From NCBI GenBank assembly GCA_028015205.1, contig CM051516.1, forward strand, positions 57,044,230 through 57,108,229: 64,000 nt of DNA, read 5' to 3'. Under the pieces are notes generated by a model that saw nothing but the letters and a program-made list of their open reading frames with translations, was not told the DNA's origin and did not search any database. The translations under genes were made by a program, and so were the position numbers. This document shows positions 26,396 through 35,716 of this stretch, in pieces (the stretch's first letter is position 1; every line of letters starts with the position of its first letter). This stretch comes from Mytilisepta virgata (taxonomy: Eukaryota; Mollusca; Bivalvia; Mytilida; Mytilidae).

Positions 26396-26665
26396 GGATT
26401 TTAACTCTCATGCAAAGTTTTAAGGATTACCCACATTTTCTCCATGTTATCCATCCCATAGAACTTGTCATTCAAGCATACAACGATTGAAATCAAACTT
26501 TGATGATTTTAACCTTCATTTTTTAAGCACTAACATTATGGTCTCCAACCTATTCTGTCTACAGCTAGTTCAATGTTGATTCGGATACAATAGCGACTAT
26601 ACAAAATGCTGGGGCTAATTCAATGACAGTTTAAACGAATCTTGATAAAAAAACAGGTTTAATTA
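26396..26665 (+). repeat. Segmental duplication copy 1, left part
   Basis: Matches 45710-45885, sharing TGCAAAGTTTTAAGGATTAC and TTATCCATCCCATAGAACTT. It continues after the nested insertion at 42630. This shows the copy was contiguous before the hAT-like element and then the palindrome inserted. Confidence 0.7.
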
Positions 26666-26879
26666 AGATAAATTAGGCTTTTTACTTGACGTTTGTCATT
26701 TAGTGAAGGGTAAACTTCATTAAATTAAAACACAAAATAGGAGTTGAAGCTATATGTTTAGCATTGATTAGCAGTTGACCATTAAAAGATACTTATCTTA
26801 ACAAAGTATGTTTCAAATTTTAACAAGATAAGTAGTATGTGGGGACAGTTCAGGTCGCATTTGAGGTGGTGCTGAGGTG

Positions 26880-27430
26880 GTGCTACCGGAAGTGACGTCA
26901 ACCGGAAATGACGTCACCGGAAGTGACGTGACCGGAACCGGAAGTCAGGTGACCGAAACCGGAAGTGATTTTTGCGCGCATGCGCAACCGGAAGTGGGTA
27001 GTTTTCCCGCCCTTTGTTGCCGGAAGTGACGCAAGTCATGTGGTAGGACCCGGATGTGTGTTCTGCGCATGCGTAGGCGGAACCGGAAGTACCCGGAAGT
27101 GATTTGCCCGCATGCGCAACCGGAAGTAGTGGATTTCCCCATGATTTGATTACGGAAGTGACGTCAGTCACGTGCCAGGACCCGGATGTGTCATCTGCGC
27201 ATGCGTGACCGGAACCGGAAGTACCCGGAAGTGGTTTGCGCGCATGCGCAACCGGAAGTGACGTGTTTTCCCGCCATTTCTTTACGGAAGTGACGCAAGT
27301 CACAGACCCGGACGTGCCGTCTGCGCATGTCTAGGAACCGGAAGTACCCAGAAGTCATGCGCAACCGGAAGTGATGGGTTTTCTCCATGATTTGTTTACG
27401 GAAGTGACGTAAGTCACGGACCAGGATGTG
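26880..27430 (+). promoter_or_regulatory. Dense ETS/CRE/NRF1/E2F motif array, left end
   Basis: About four units of 116-133 bp. By eye it contains 14 exact CCGGAAGT (ETS), three TGACGTCA (CRE/ATF), about five GCATGCG-type NRF1 cores (best TGCGCATGCG), two TTTTCCCGCC (E2F) and one CACGTG (E-box). The ETS and CRE sites fuse into the composite CCGGAAGTGACGTCA. These are established vertebrate binding consensuses; function here is inferred. Frames across it are by-products of the repeats. Confidence 0.7.
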
Positions 27431-28369
27431 CCATGCTTGACCAGGTTGAATTATCTCCATTTTCCTGCACTTCTCGGTCGTCTCTGGCTCTTTCGTCGGT
27501 CTCTAGGGTCTGATACTCTCACTGTTATGTCGAAGTCCGAGAGTATACGAAGTACACTATTGGATTATCTCCCCTTATCCCGCTCTTTTCATCTGCGGGT
27601 GATGTTTTCTGTGAGGACCAAAGGTAGGATTGGATTATCTCCCCTTATCCCGCTCTTTTCATTTGGGGGTATTTTCTGTGAGGACCAAAGGTAGGATTGG
27701 ATTATGTCCCCTTACCTCCAAGTGATGCTTGTCACCAATGGAGTGGTGTCCTTAGCAACCGCCTTAGCAACGGCGGTCCATTTCTATGATGCACTTCGTT
27801 TCTCTTCTCTTGCTCTATCCCGCTCCTCGCTGCTCTTCTCTTGCTCCGTGCTGCTCATCGCTACTCAGGCTTGTTGCTGTTCGTCATCGCTGCTCTTCTC
27901 TTGCTCTTTGCTGCTCAACGCCGCTCTGCACTGTACTCAGACCTGAAAGCACCCTAAAGACAATCGTTTACCCTAACACTAGTACCACTTCAAATTCATA
28001 AGGGATTGAGCCAGATTGAATAATCTCCCTTTTCCCGCTCTTCTCGGTCGTCTGGATCTTTGATTGAATTATCTCCCCTTATCCCGCTCTTTTCATCTGT
28101 GAGTGATGTTTTCTGTGAGGACTAGGATTGGATTATGTCCCCTTACCTCAAGTTGATGCTTGTCACCGCTCAATGGAGGGGAGTCCTTAGCAACGGCGGT
28201 CTATTTCATTGCTCTATGCTTCGCTTCTCTTCGCTTGCTCTTCGCTGCTCCATGCTGCTCATCGCTAATAATGACTATATTCACCTGCTGATTTAAGATT
28301 CTTGGGGTTACTTGTCGGTGTTTTCGCTGCTGCTTCCGCTCCTGCTGCTTGTTGGTGTTCGTCTATGCT
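27431..28369 (+). other. Left-arm spacer with duplicated blocks
   Basis: Contains three copies of a block with GGATTATCTCCCCTTATCCC and GTGAGGACCAAAGGTAGGA. RFX-like half sites CCTTAGCAAC occur twice in tandem at about 27751-27770. Scattered degenerate copies of the CTCTTGCTCTTTGCTGCTC minisatellite motif also occur. No supported gene. Confidence 0.5.
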
Positions 28370-30775
28370 GCTCTTATCTTGTTCATCGCTGTTTTTCTCG
28401 TGCTCTTTGCTGCTCATCGCTGTTTTTCTCTTGTTCTTTGTTGCTCATCACTGTTTTTCTCTTGCTCTTTACTGCTCATCACTGTTTTTCTCTTGTTCTT
28501 TACGGCTCATCACTGTTTTTCTCTTGCTCGTTACTACTTATCGCTGTTTTTCTCTTGGTTTTTGCAGCTCGTCGCTGTTTTTCTCTTGGTTTTTGTAGCT
28601 CGTGGCTGTTTTTCTCGTGCTCTTTGCTGCTCGTCGCTGTTTTTCTCTTGTTCTTTGTTGCTCATCACTGTTTTTCTCTTGCTATTTACTGCTCATCACT
28701 GTTTTTCTCTTGTTCTTTACTGGTCGTCACTGTTTTTCTCGTGCTGTTTACTGCTCATCGCTGGCTTTTCTCTCGCTCTTTGTTGATCATCACTGTTTTT
28801 CTCGTACTCTTTGCTGCTCATCGCTGTTTTTCTCTTGTTCTTTGCTGCTCATCGCTGTTTTTCTCTTGTTTTTTACTGCTCATCACTGTTTTTCTCTTGT
28901 TCTTTACTGCTCATCACTGTTTTTCTCTCGTTCTTTACTGCTCATCGCTGTTTTTCTCTTGCTCTTTACTGCTTATGGCTGTTTTTCTCTCGCTCTTTGT
29001 TGATCATCACTGTTTTTCTCGTACTCTTTGCTGCTCATCGCTGTTTTTCTCTTGCTCGTTACTGCTTATCGCTGTTTTTCTCTTGGTTTTTGTAGCTCGT
29101 CACTGTTTTTCTCGTGCTCTTTGCTGCTCGTCGCTGTTTTTCTCTTGTTCTTTGCTGCTCATCGCTGTTTTTCTCTTGTTCTTTGTTGCTCATCACTGTT
29201 TTTCTCTTGTTCTTTACTGCTCGTCGCTGTTTTTCTCTTGCTCTTTACTGCTTATGGCTGTTTTTCTCTCGCTCTTTGTTGATCATCACTGTTTTTCTCG
29301 TACTCTTTGCTGCTCATCGCTGTTTTTCTCTTGTTCTTTGCTGCTCATCGCTGTTTTTCTCTTGTTCTTTACTGCTCATCACTGTTTTTCTCTTGTTCTT
29401 TACTGCTCGTCGCTGTTTTTCTCTCGTTCTTTACTGCTCATCGCTGTTTTTCTCTTGCTCTTTACTGCTTATGGCTGTTTTTCTCTCGCTCTTTGTTAAT
29501 CATCACTGTTTTTCTCGTACTCTTTGCTGCTCATCACTGTTTTTCTCTTGCTCTTTACTGCTCATCACTGTTTTTCTCTTGTTCTTTACGTCTCATCGCT
29601 GTTTTTCTCTCGCTCGTTACTGCTCATCGCTGTTTTTCTCTCGTTCTTTACTGCTTATCGCTGGTTTTCTCTCGTTCTTTACTGCTTATGGCTGTTTTTC
29701 TCTTGCTCTTTACTGCTTATGGCTGTTTTTCTCTTGTTCTTTGCTGCTCATCGCTGTTTTTCTCGTACTCTTTGCTGCTCATCGCTGTTTTTCTCTTGTT
29801 CTTTGCTGCTCGTCGCTGTTTTTCTCTTGTTCTTTGCTGCTCATCGCTGTTTTTCTCTGGTTCTTTGTTGCTCATCACTGTTTTTCTCTTGTTCTTTACT
29901 GCTCGTCGCTGTTTTTCTCTCGTTCTTTACTGCTCATCGCTGTTTTTCTCTTTCTCTTTACTGCTTATGGCTGTTTTTCTCTCGCTCTTTGTTGATCATC
30001 ACTGTTTTTCTCGTACTCTTTGCTGCTCATCGCTGTTTTTCTCTTGTTCTTTGCTGCTCATCGCTGTTTTTCTCTTGTTCTTTACTGCTCATCACTGTTT
30101 TTCTCTTGTTCTTTACTGCTCGTCGCTGTTTTTCTCTTGTTCTTTACTGCTCGTCGCTGTTTTTCTCTCGTTCTTTACTGCTTATGGCTGTTTTTCTCTC
30201 GCTCTTTGTTGATCATCACTGTTTTTCTCGTACTCTTTGCTGCTCATCGCTGTTTTTCTCTTGTTCTTTGTTGCTCATCACTGTTTTTCTCTTGCTCTTT
30301 ACTGCTCATCACTGTTTTTCTCTTGTTCTTTACTGCTCATCAATGTTTTTCTCTTGTTCTTTACTGGTCATCGCTGTTTTTCTCTCGTTCTTTACTGCTC
30401 ATCGCTGTTTTTCTCTTGTTCTTTACGGCTCATCACTGTTTTTCTCTTGCTCGTTACTACTTATCAATGTTTTTCTCTTGGTTTTTGCAGCTCGTCGCTG
30501 TTTTTCTCTTGGTTTTTGTAGCTCGTGGCTGTTTTTCTCGTGCTCTTTGCTGCTCGTCGCTGTTTTTCTCTTGTTCTTTACGGCTCATCACTGTTTTTCT
30601 CTTGCTCGTTACTACTTATCAATGTTTTTCTCTTGGTTTTTGCAGCTCGTCGCTGTTTTTCTCTTGGTTTTTGTAGCTCGTGGCTGTTTTTCTCGTGCTC
30701 TTTGCTGCTCGTCGCTGTTTTTCTCTTGTTCTTTGTTGCTCATCACTGTTTTTCTCTTGTCCTTTGTTGTTCATC
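28370..30775 (+). repeat. 31-bp minisatellite, left arm (~78 units)
   Basis: The unit is close to GCTCATCGCTGTTTTTCTCT followed by TGTTCTTTACT. Because 31 is not a multiple of 3, translation gives a 31-residue hydrophobic repeat in each forward frame, and long frames arise only because the unit lacks stop codons. Frames end wherever the TTGTTGATCATC variant occurs. It lies convergent to the PC4-like gene. Degenerate outliers extend to about 31130. Confidence 0.9.
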
Positions 30776-31299
30776 GCTACTCCTTACCTTACTCGCGTGC
30801 TTATTTCGTTTTTTGGGGCTACTTGTCTCTGTTTTCGCTGCCACTACTGCTCCTGCTGCTTTTTGCTGTTCGTTATCGCTGCTCTTCTCTTGCTCATCGC
30901 TGTTTTTTCTCTTGCTCATCGCTGATCCTTTCTTGTTCTTTGCTGCTCATCCCTACTCAGGGCCTTACTCGTGTGCTCATTTCGCTCCTGCTGCTTGTTG
31001 CTGTTCGTCATCGCTGTTCGTCATCTCTGCTCTTCTCTTGCTCATCACTGCTCTTCTCTTGCTCTTTGCTGTTCATCGCTACACATGACCTTACTGGCGT
31101 GCTCATTTCAGTTTTTGGTGCTATTTGTCACTTTTAATCGCTGCTGCTGCTACTGCTGAAGGAATGTAGTTTACTGTTGATGATCGAAAGGCCACTCGGT
31201 ACTCATGTTGTCGGTTTGAGTGCTAGATCAAGACTGATCGTGGTGATTGTATACTGGGATATTTATCGACGACCAACACAAATGAAACAGTTTCATATT

Positions 31300-31545
31300 T
31301 TATTTTACAAAATCTACATCAGTCAATGTTTTAAGTTCTGGTTCTTTCTCTTCAAACAAAGGTATGATCTTCTTCAGTTCTTTCCATTCGAAGGTGTCCA
31401 AGCCGATTCCTCTCTTTGTTGGACGATAGGTCCAGTCTCCCCGGGGTATAAAGTGCTTTCTTATCCAAATAGTGGGGTATGGGGATTTGACGGTGACGAA
31501 TACATTGTCCCCAATGTGATATCTCCAGTCGACTAGTTCTTTATC
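31300..31545 (-). CDS. Second PC4-like domain, left arm (no start codon)
   Basis: Continues in the same frame after the TAG that ends the first PC4-like domain, 81 residues to TAA. It has the PC4 core pattern: a strand-rich first half, then PTKRGIGLDTFEWKELKKII. There is no ATG near its beginning, so it would need stop readthrough, an alternative transcript or ribosome re-entry. AATAAA overlaps the stop. Identical in layout to 37686-37931. Confidence 0.5.
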   Translation of the reverse strand, partial: DKELVDWRYHIGDNVFVTVKSPYPTIWIRKHFIPRGDWTYRPTKRGIGLDTFEWKELKKIIPLFEEKEPELKTLTDVDFVK

Positions 31546-31815
31546 CTATACTCTACCGATCAAATCATCCAGAACATCAGTAGTCTCGCATAAAGCTTTC
31601 CATTGTATCAAAGATAAGCTCACTCCGGTCTTGGTGGGCACCGTTTCACTTTCCCAAAATCTGAGATCTACTCTTTTACTGCCATTCCATTCTGTCAGCT
31701 CTGCATACGTTCCTCCACCAAGTAGTACTTTCAAAGGAATATCGGAAGCTGTCATGGCGTCTTGGACGATATCGCTCTCGGTCTGGTCTTTGGTTTTCTT
31801 TTCTTTACGAGACAT
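31546..31815 (-). CDS. PC4-like ssDNA-binding protein, left arm
   Basis: 89 aa. An acidic/lysine-rich N terminus (MSRKEKKTKDQTESD) is followed from about residue 35 by a PC4-type domain: RVDLRFWESETVPTKTGVSL then SLIQWKAL. PC4/Sub1 domains bind single-stranded DNA and act in transcription and genome maintenance. Five CCAAT boxes and a TATA box precede it. Inverted copy of 37416-37685. Confidence 0.6.
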   Translation of the reverse strand: MSRKEKKTKDQTESDIVQDAMTASDIPLKVLLGGGTYAELTEWNGSKRVDLRFWESETVPTKTGVSLSLIQWKALCETTDVLDDLIGRV

Positions 31816-31990
31816 GTCGGCTGACTGATTCTTCTTCTTGCTGGTCTATATATATATCTATTTGTAAAGATGGACTGGATTGGTTCTTATATTATGAAAC
31901 GTGAAACATGATTGGCTATCTTTCAGACATCGTGATTGGTTAACTTCTCCCATTCCGATTGGTCGAAAATCTGGTATTTTCATTGGTCAA
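31816..31990 (-). promoter_or_regulatory. CCAAT x5 plus TATA promoter, left arm
   Basis: Mirror of 37241-37415. ATTGG on the plus strand occurs at 31982-31986 and four further positions toward the gene, then a TATATATATAAATA-type box about 30 bp before the start codon of the PC4-like gene. Confidence 0.65.
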
Positions 31991-32170
31991 TTCCAACCGT
32001 TTCGATAGATCAACACGATGGTACACTGTCCAAATATGCGGCGCCCAATCCGGAAACTGCTCACAATAGGTACGAGTAAACGCCGACAATACGACCAGTC
32101 TTCCTTGGTTCACCACACCGTCTTCGAACATGGCAGAGACGATTGTCTCGTATACTCGTAGGGGGTCCAT
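31940..32170 (-). CDS. Short ORF with Bcl-2 BH1-like motif, left arm
   Basis: 76 aa from the ATG at 32170. MFEDGVVNQGRLVVLSAF resembles the BH1 signature of Bcl-2 family proteins (DG..NWGR.V), with Gln where the usual Trp stands. Downstream BH2 is not clear and the protein is much shorter than full Bcl-2 proteins (usually over 150 aa), so it may be a fragment, one exon, or a coincidence. TATAAAAGG lies about 40 bp upstream. Its 3' part overlaps the CCAAT boxes of the next gene. Copy of 37061-37291. Confidence 0.4.
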   Translation of the reverse strand: MDPLRVYETIVSAMFEDGVVNQGRLVVLSAFTRTYCEQFPDWAPHIWTVYHRVDLSKRLELTNENTRFSTNRNGRS

Positions 32171-32202
32171 CGTACGAATGACTTCTCTGACTATCTTCAC
32201 TT

Positions 32203-32211
32203 CCTTTTATA
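32203..32211 (-). promoter_or_regulatory. TATA box of the BH1-like ORF, left arm
   Basis: TATAAAAGG on the minus strand, ending 33 bp before the ATG at 32170, implying a very short leader. Confidence 0.55.
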
Positions 32212-32439
32212 CATTTATGACATGAGACTACTCTGCATTGACAAACTTGTAACTGTCTACATATATACATGTATATATAGTGTTGCCAGAAGATCCCGAT
32301 ACCGGGGTTTTGTATCTGAGGCACTGGCAGTCCACCCGGACAGAGGAAAATACCGACAATCGTGTTCAGGATGAACGAGATTACATCCGCCACCTTTCCT
32401 GATATGGTTCGCCACACATTCAATCTACAAAATACGACC

Positions 32440-32640
32440 TTCAAGATCAACGTGTCGTTTGGATTTATACTGAGAAACGGAGAGACCGGAGAACTAAGAT
32501 ACTTCCATTCCAGGACGGGGACGAATGTTCTCTGTCTCGATGATGTTAGATGGACATCAAAGATGGCTGCACCCATTCTCTTGCTTTTTGCTGCTCATCG
32601 CTGTTTTTCTCTTGCTCTGCTAATGATGACCTTACCTCAT
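32440..32640 (+). repeat. YY1-like repeat copy and minisatellite remnant, left arm
   Basis: Contains GGACGAATGTTCTCTGTCTC and GATGGACATCAAAGATGGCTGC-type sequence (AAGATGGCTGC resembles the YY1 site). It is a third, diverged copy of the unit repeated at 34178-34410. A few units of the CTCATCGCTGTTTTTCTC minisatellite follow. Confidence 0.55.
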
Positions 32641-32750
32641 TTCAGTTTTGGGGCAACTTGTCGCTGTTTTCGCCGCTGTTGCTAGTGGTGGTCGATTGTC
32701 GTTATTCAAAGATTGGATCTGTGCGAGAGCACCCTTAGATCCGGGTTATT

Positions 32751-32880
32751 TAAAAGTCCACTCTGCATTTATCCAGGCTTGTGACTGGCTATCATAAGAT
32801 AGGCTGCATTTATCCTGCTCAATTTTTTAAGGGCACTCTGCATTTGTCCAGGCTTGTGATAAACATATATAGGCTGCATT
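32751..32880 (+). repeat. ~65-bp direct repeat, left arm
   Basis: Two copies share CACTCTGCATTTATCCAGGC and TATAGGCTGCATT. Mirror of 36351-36480. Non-coding spacer between the acidic ORF and the BH1-like ORF. Confidence 0.55.
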
Positions 32881-33082
32881 ACCCTCCTTCCCTTTTTTTG
32901 TTATATTTTTTTCTGTTTTTCTTTGTAATATGTTCCAATTCCTCCGTCACATAGAGTCATTGCTGTCTCCAGCTGGAGGTGGGTCGTAGTCGTTCAATAC
33001 ACGGTTAAGCAGATATTTTCGTTTTTCTACGGCCTAATCACATGATTCTTTTGATTCGTAGTCTTCCTATTCTCTCCAGCGT

Positions 33083-33514
33083 TTAGCCGTTTTTCTTGAT
33101 CTCTCTATGTACGGGGTCTTTATTTTTGTCTTGATGCCAGGACACCAGTCCGAGGTAATGCTTTCGTATTTCGTCTCTGTATGAGTCAAACATGTCTCTA
33201 TATGCTGCCAAGCGTGCCTTGTCTTCTTCCATTCCGGCTTCCACTACTTCGTTTACTGTCTGTGAGTATTCCGATTGATGTACTTGAAATGTTATGTTCA
33301 AAACGACTTCCCATAGGGACTGTTCGCAAAGCTCTTCGGAGTCTTCGTTGGATCCATGGTCACTTCTTTGTTCCGATTCATCGTTATCGGCTTCTGTGGT
33401 GGTGTCTGAAGCTGAATCACTATAGTCTGTTGAATCCTCTTCAATACCATGTGCATTCTTTTTGTGTCGCACTAGGTTAAAGTTTTGCTTGGATTGGTAT
33501 CCACAGGTATACAT
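33083..33514 (-). CDS. Acidic ORF with partial C2H2-like N terminus, left arm
   Basis: 143 aa. It begins immediately after the upstream stop (TAAATG). The first residues, CGYQSKQNFNLVRHKKNAHG, look like the end of a C2H2 zinc finger, but the first cysteine position is occupied by the initiator Met. A long acidic Ser/Asp/Glu stretch (about residues 25-62) and a charged helical C terminus follow. Function unknown. Copy of 35717-36148. Confidence 0.5.
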   Translation of the reverse strand: MYTCGYQSKQNFNLVRHKKNAHGIEEDSTDYSDSASDTTTEADNDESEQRSDHGSNEDSEELCEQSLWEVVLNITFQVHQSEYSQTVNEVVEAGMEEDKARLAAYRDMFDSYRDEIRKHYLGLVSWHQDKNKDPVHREIKKNG

Positions 33515-33973
33515 TTAAGACGTCTTTATTTCCTGGTAGTCGATAGCAGAATGAGTTCCGGTCGTCCTGCAAGTGCTTATATTAGATACAGGTTCCTCAG
33601 CGGCTTGTTGATTCATACACAAGCGTTTGGCAAAGTATTCGTTTCGACATTGTTGCAGTTCAGATTTCACTTTTCTGATGAGGTCTCTTTTAAGTCTTTT
33701 CCACTCGTTGTCAATCCTTCTACATCCCTTGCAGATATTCATGTTTTTGTAGAAGTCCGCAAAGCTCTTGTTCGTTTGACACTTTTTACATTTCTTGTTT
33801 GGATCCACTTTGTTGGGTCCTCCACTTGTGTTATCCAGCCGTTTGGTTCTCTTCACTTTGGTTAGAAGTAATTTCCTTTTCCTTTGTGGTTTTGCTTTGG
33901 TGTTAGAAAGATCCACAGGTATTAAATATCTAGCAGGAACCACTAAATCAACGAGAGGCGTTTTCGATGCCAT
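33515..33973 (-). CDS. Basic protein with CxxC-CxxC zinc-binding motif, left arm
   Basis: 152 aa. Lys/Arg-rich stretch at about residues 26-45, then CKKC and CKGC (Cys62, 65, 81, 84) separated by 15 residues, followed by a basic helix. This treble-clef-like pattern occurs beside HNH-type nuclease domains and in DNA-binding proteins; no HNH catalytic residues are seen. Copy of 35258-35716. Confidence 0.55.
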   Translation of the reverse strand: MASKTPLVDLVVPARYLIPVDLSNTKAKPQRKRKLLLTKVKRTKRLDNTSGGPNKVDPNKKCKKCQTNKSFADFYKNMNICKGCRRIDNEWKRLKRDLIRKVKSELQQCRNEYFAKRLCMNQQAAEEPVSNISTCRTTGTHSAIDYQEIKTS

Positions 33974-34177
33974 TGATACGTGTGTGTTGTTTGACGGTCT
34001 TCAAACAACTGACGAAATTAAACAAAACCTCTGATTATATTTTCGTTAAAAGCTTTTCATTGGTGTCATAGAGACGAAGATTACCCCACACAGTTCGCTG
34101 TTCGTTGTTGCTATTGCTGCTGAGGAGGTGAAGGTGGGATTCTCACTGTTTCGTTATAAGTCACCTCTTAGTCTCGT

Positions 34178-34410
34178 TGATGTTACGATGAACATCAAAG
34201 ATGGCTGCCTCCATGTAACGCGGACCTGAAAGAGAGCACCCTTATGAAATAGAAGTTTTAGAGTCTTTCCGGACGGGAACGAATGTTCCCAGTCTCGTTG
34301 ATGTTACGATGGACATCAAAGATGGCTGCGCCCAAGTAACGCGGACCTAAAAGGGAGCACCCTAATGAAACGAAAATTTCAGAGTATTTCCGGACGGAAA
34401 CGAACGTTTA
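34178..34410 (+). repeat. 118-bp direct repeats with YY1-like sites, left arm
   Basis: Two copies share GTCTCGTTGATGTTACGATG, ACATCAAAGATGGCTGC, GTAACGCGGACCT and GTTT/GTATTTCCGGACGG. AAGATGGCTGC matches the YY1 core AANATGGC. The arrangement is promoter-like upstream of the zinc-motif gene but its orientation relative to any start is unclear. Confidence 0.6.
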
Positions 34411-34421
34411 CGGATTTCAGT

Positions 34422-34540
34422 CCTAACCATAACCCTAACTCCAGACCTAACCCTAACCCTAACTCGAGTCCTAACCCCAACTCTAATCCTAACCCTAACC
34501 CTAACCCTAACCGTAGTCCTGTCTCTAACCCTTATCGTAG
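34422..34540 (+). repeat. CCCTAA telomere-type repeats, left arm
   Basis: Runs of CCTAACCCTAACCCTAACC interspersed with degenerate units (CCTAACCCCAACTCTAAT). The G-rich strand points outward from the centre of the palindrome. Mirror at 34691-34809. Confidence 0.8.
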
Positions 34541-34575
34541 GTCTGTCTCGTACTCCTACTCTAACAACTCATACC

Positions 34576-34655
34576 TCACGTCGTTGGATCACCTAAGCAA
34601 GCGTGACTGTTTGCCTCATGTTTGTCACGCTTGCACCAGTGAACCACCGGCGTGG
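34576..34655. other. Imperfect central hairpin of the palindrome
   Basis: Where the arms meet, pairing continues with isolated mismatches. The inner stem is CAAGCGTGAC with GTCACGCTTG around a loop of about 16 nt (TGTTTGCCTCATGTTT). A stem with unpaired bases resembles hairpin telomeres of some linear DNA genomes; this comparison is inference. Confidence 0.7.
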
Positions 34656-34690
34656 GGTATGAGTTGTTAGAGTAGGAGTACGAGACAGAC

Positions 34691-34809
34691 CTACGATAAG
34701 GGTTAGAGACAGGACTATGGTTAGGGTTAGGGTTAGGGTTAGGATTAGAGTTGGGGTTAGGACTCGAGTTAGGGTTAGGGTTAGGTCTGGAGTTAGGGTT
34801 ATGGTTAGG
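34691..34809 (-). repeat. TTAGGG telomere-type repeats, right arm
   Basis: Inverted copy of 34422-34540, reading GGTTAGGGTTAGGGTTAGG on the plus strand with degenerate units between. Confidence 0.8.
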
Positions 34810-34820
34810 ACTGAAATCCG

Positions 34821-35053
34821 TAAACGTTCGTTTCCGTCCGGAAATACTCTGAAATTTTCGTTTCATTAGGGTGCTCCCTTTTAGGTCCGCGTTACTTGGG
34901 CGCAGCCATCTTTGATGTCCATCGTAACATCAACGAGACTGGGAACATTCGTTCCCGTCCGGAAAGACTCTAAAACTTCTATTTCATAAGGGTGCTCTCT
35001 TTCAGGTCCGCGTTACATGGAGGCAGCCATCTTTGATGTTCATCGTAACATCA
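34821..35053 (-). repeat. 118-bp direct repeats with YY1-like sites, right arm
   Basis: Mirror of 34178-34410. It lies about 200 bp upstream of the zinc-motif gene at 35258, where GCAGCCATCTTTGATGT is the plus-strand reading of the YY1-like site. Confidence 0.6.
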
Positions 35054-35257
35054 ACGAGACTAAGAGGTGACTTATAACGAAACAGTGAGAATCCCACCTT
35101 CACCTCCTCAGCAGCAATAGCAACAACGAACAGCGAACTGTGTGGGGTAATCTTCGTCTCTATGACACCAATGAAAAGCTTTTAACGAAAATATAATCAG
35201 AGGTTTTGTTTAATTTCGTCAGTTGTTTGAAGACCGTCAAACAACACACACGTATCA

Positions 35258-35716
35258 ATGGCATCGAAAACGCCTCTCGTTGATTTAGTGGTTCCTGCTA
35301 GATATTTAATACCTGTGGATCTTTCTAACACCAAAGCAAAACCACAAAGGAAAAGGAAATTACTTCTAACCAAAGTGAAGAGAACCAAACGGCTGGATAA
35401 CACAAGTGGAGGACCCAACAAAGTGGATCCAAACAAGAAATGTAAAAAGTGTCAAACGAACAAGAGCTTTGCGGACTTCTACAAAAACATGAATATCTGC
35501 AAGGGATGTAGAAGGATTGACAACGAGTGGAAAAGACTTAAAAGAGACCTCATCAGAAAAGTGAAATCTGAACTGCAACAATGTCGAAACGAATACTTTG
35601 CCAAACGCTTGTGTATGAATCAACAAGCCGCTGAGGAACCTGTATCTAATATAAGCACTTGCAGGACGACCGGAACTCATTCTGCTATCGACTACCAGGA
35701 AATAAAGACGTCTTAA
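35258..35716 (+). CDS. Basic protein with CxxC-CxxC zinc-binding motif, right arm
   Basis: 152 aa from the first ATG of the frame; the same protein as 33515-33973. After a basic stretch, CKKC at 62-65 and CKGC at 81-84 frame a segment with FADFYKN, followed by a Lys/Arg-rich helix. Nucleic-acid binding is likely from this composition, but no family can be named. It ends TAA directly followed by ATG of the next ORF in the same frame, suggesting coupled translation or a split longer protein. Confidence 0.55.
   Translation: MASKTPLVDLVVPARYLIPVDLSNTKAKPQRKRKLLLTKVKRTKRLDNTSGGPNKVDPNKKCKKCQTNKSFADFYKNMNICKGCRRIDNEWKRLKRDLIRKVKSELQQCRNEYFAKRLCMNQQAAEEPVSNISTCRTTGTHSAIDYQEIKTS

Larger units (their letters stand above)
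26831..34575 (+). repeat. Left arm of the palindrome
   Basis: Pairs with 34656-42244 read on the minus strand. Outer positions pair with coordinate sum 69075-69076 and inner positions with sum 69231. The 155-bp offset is five extra 31-bp repeat units in this arm near 30522-30680; one further single-base indel lies in the outer array. Otherwise only scattered substitutions are seen. Confidence 0.9.

Noticed and set aside
28312..31137. Several long overlapping plus-strand frames (up to 537 codons) in the left arm and their mirror in the right arm
   Set aside because: They arise from a 31-bp repeat without stop codons; three frames are open at once and all end at the same variant unit, so there is no sign of coding selection.
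31177..31536. 119-codon plus-strand frame (mirror 37695-38054)
   Set aside because: Antisense shadow of the second PC4-like domain.
34422..34809. True chromosome end
   Set aside because: The telomere-type arrays are internal, short, degenerate and mirrored inside a mobile element.
34365..34866. Frames encoding Asn-Pro repeats at the palindrome centre
   Set aside because: The repeats are the translation of CCCTAA telomere-type units, not a recognisable protein.
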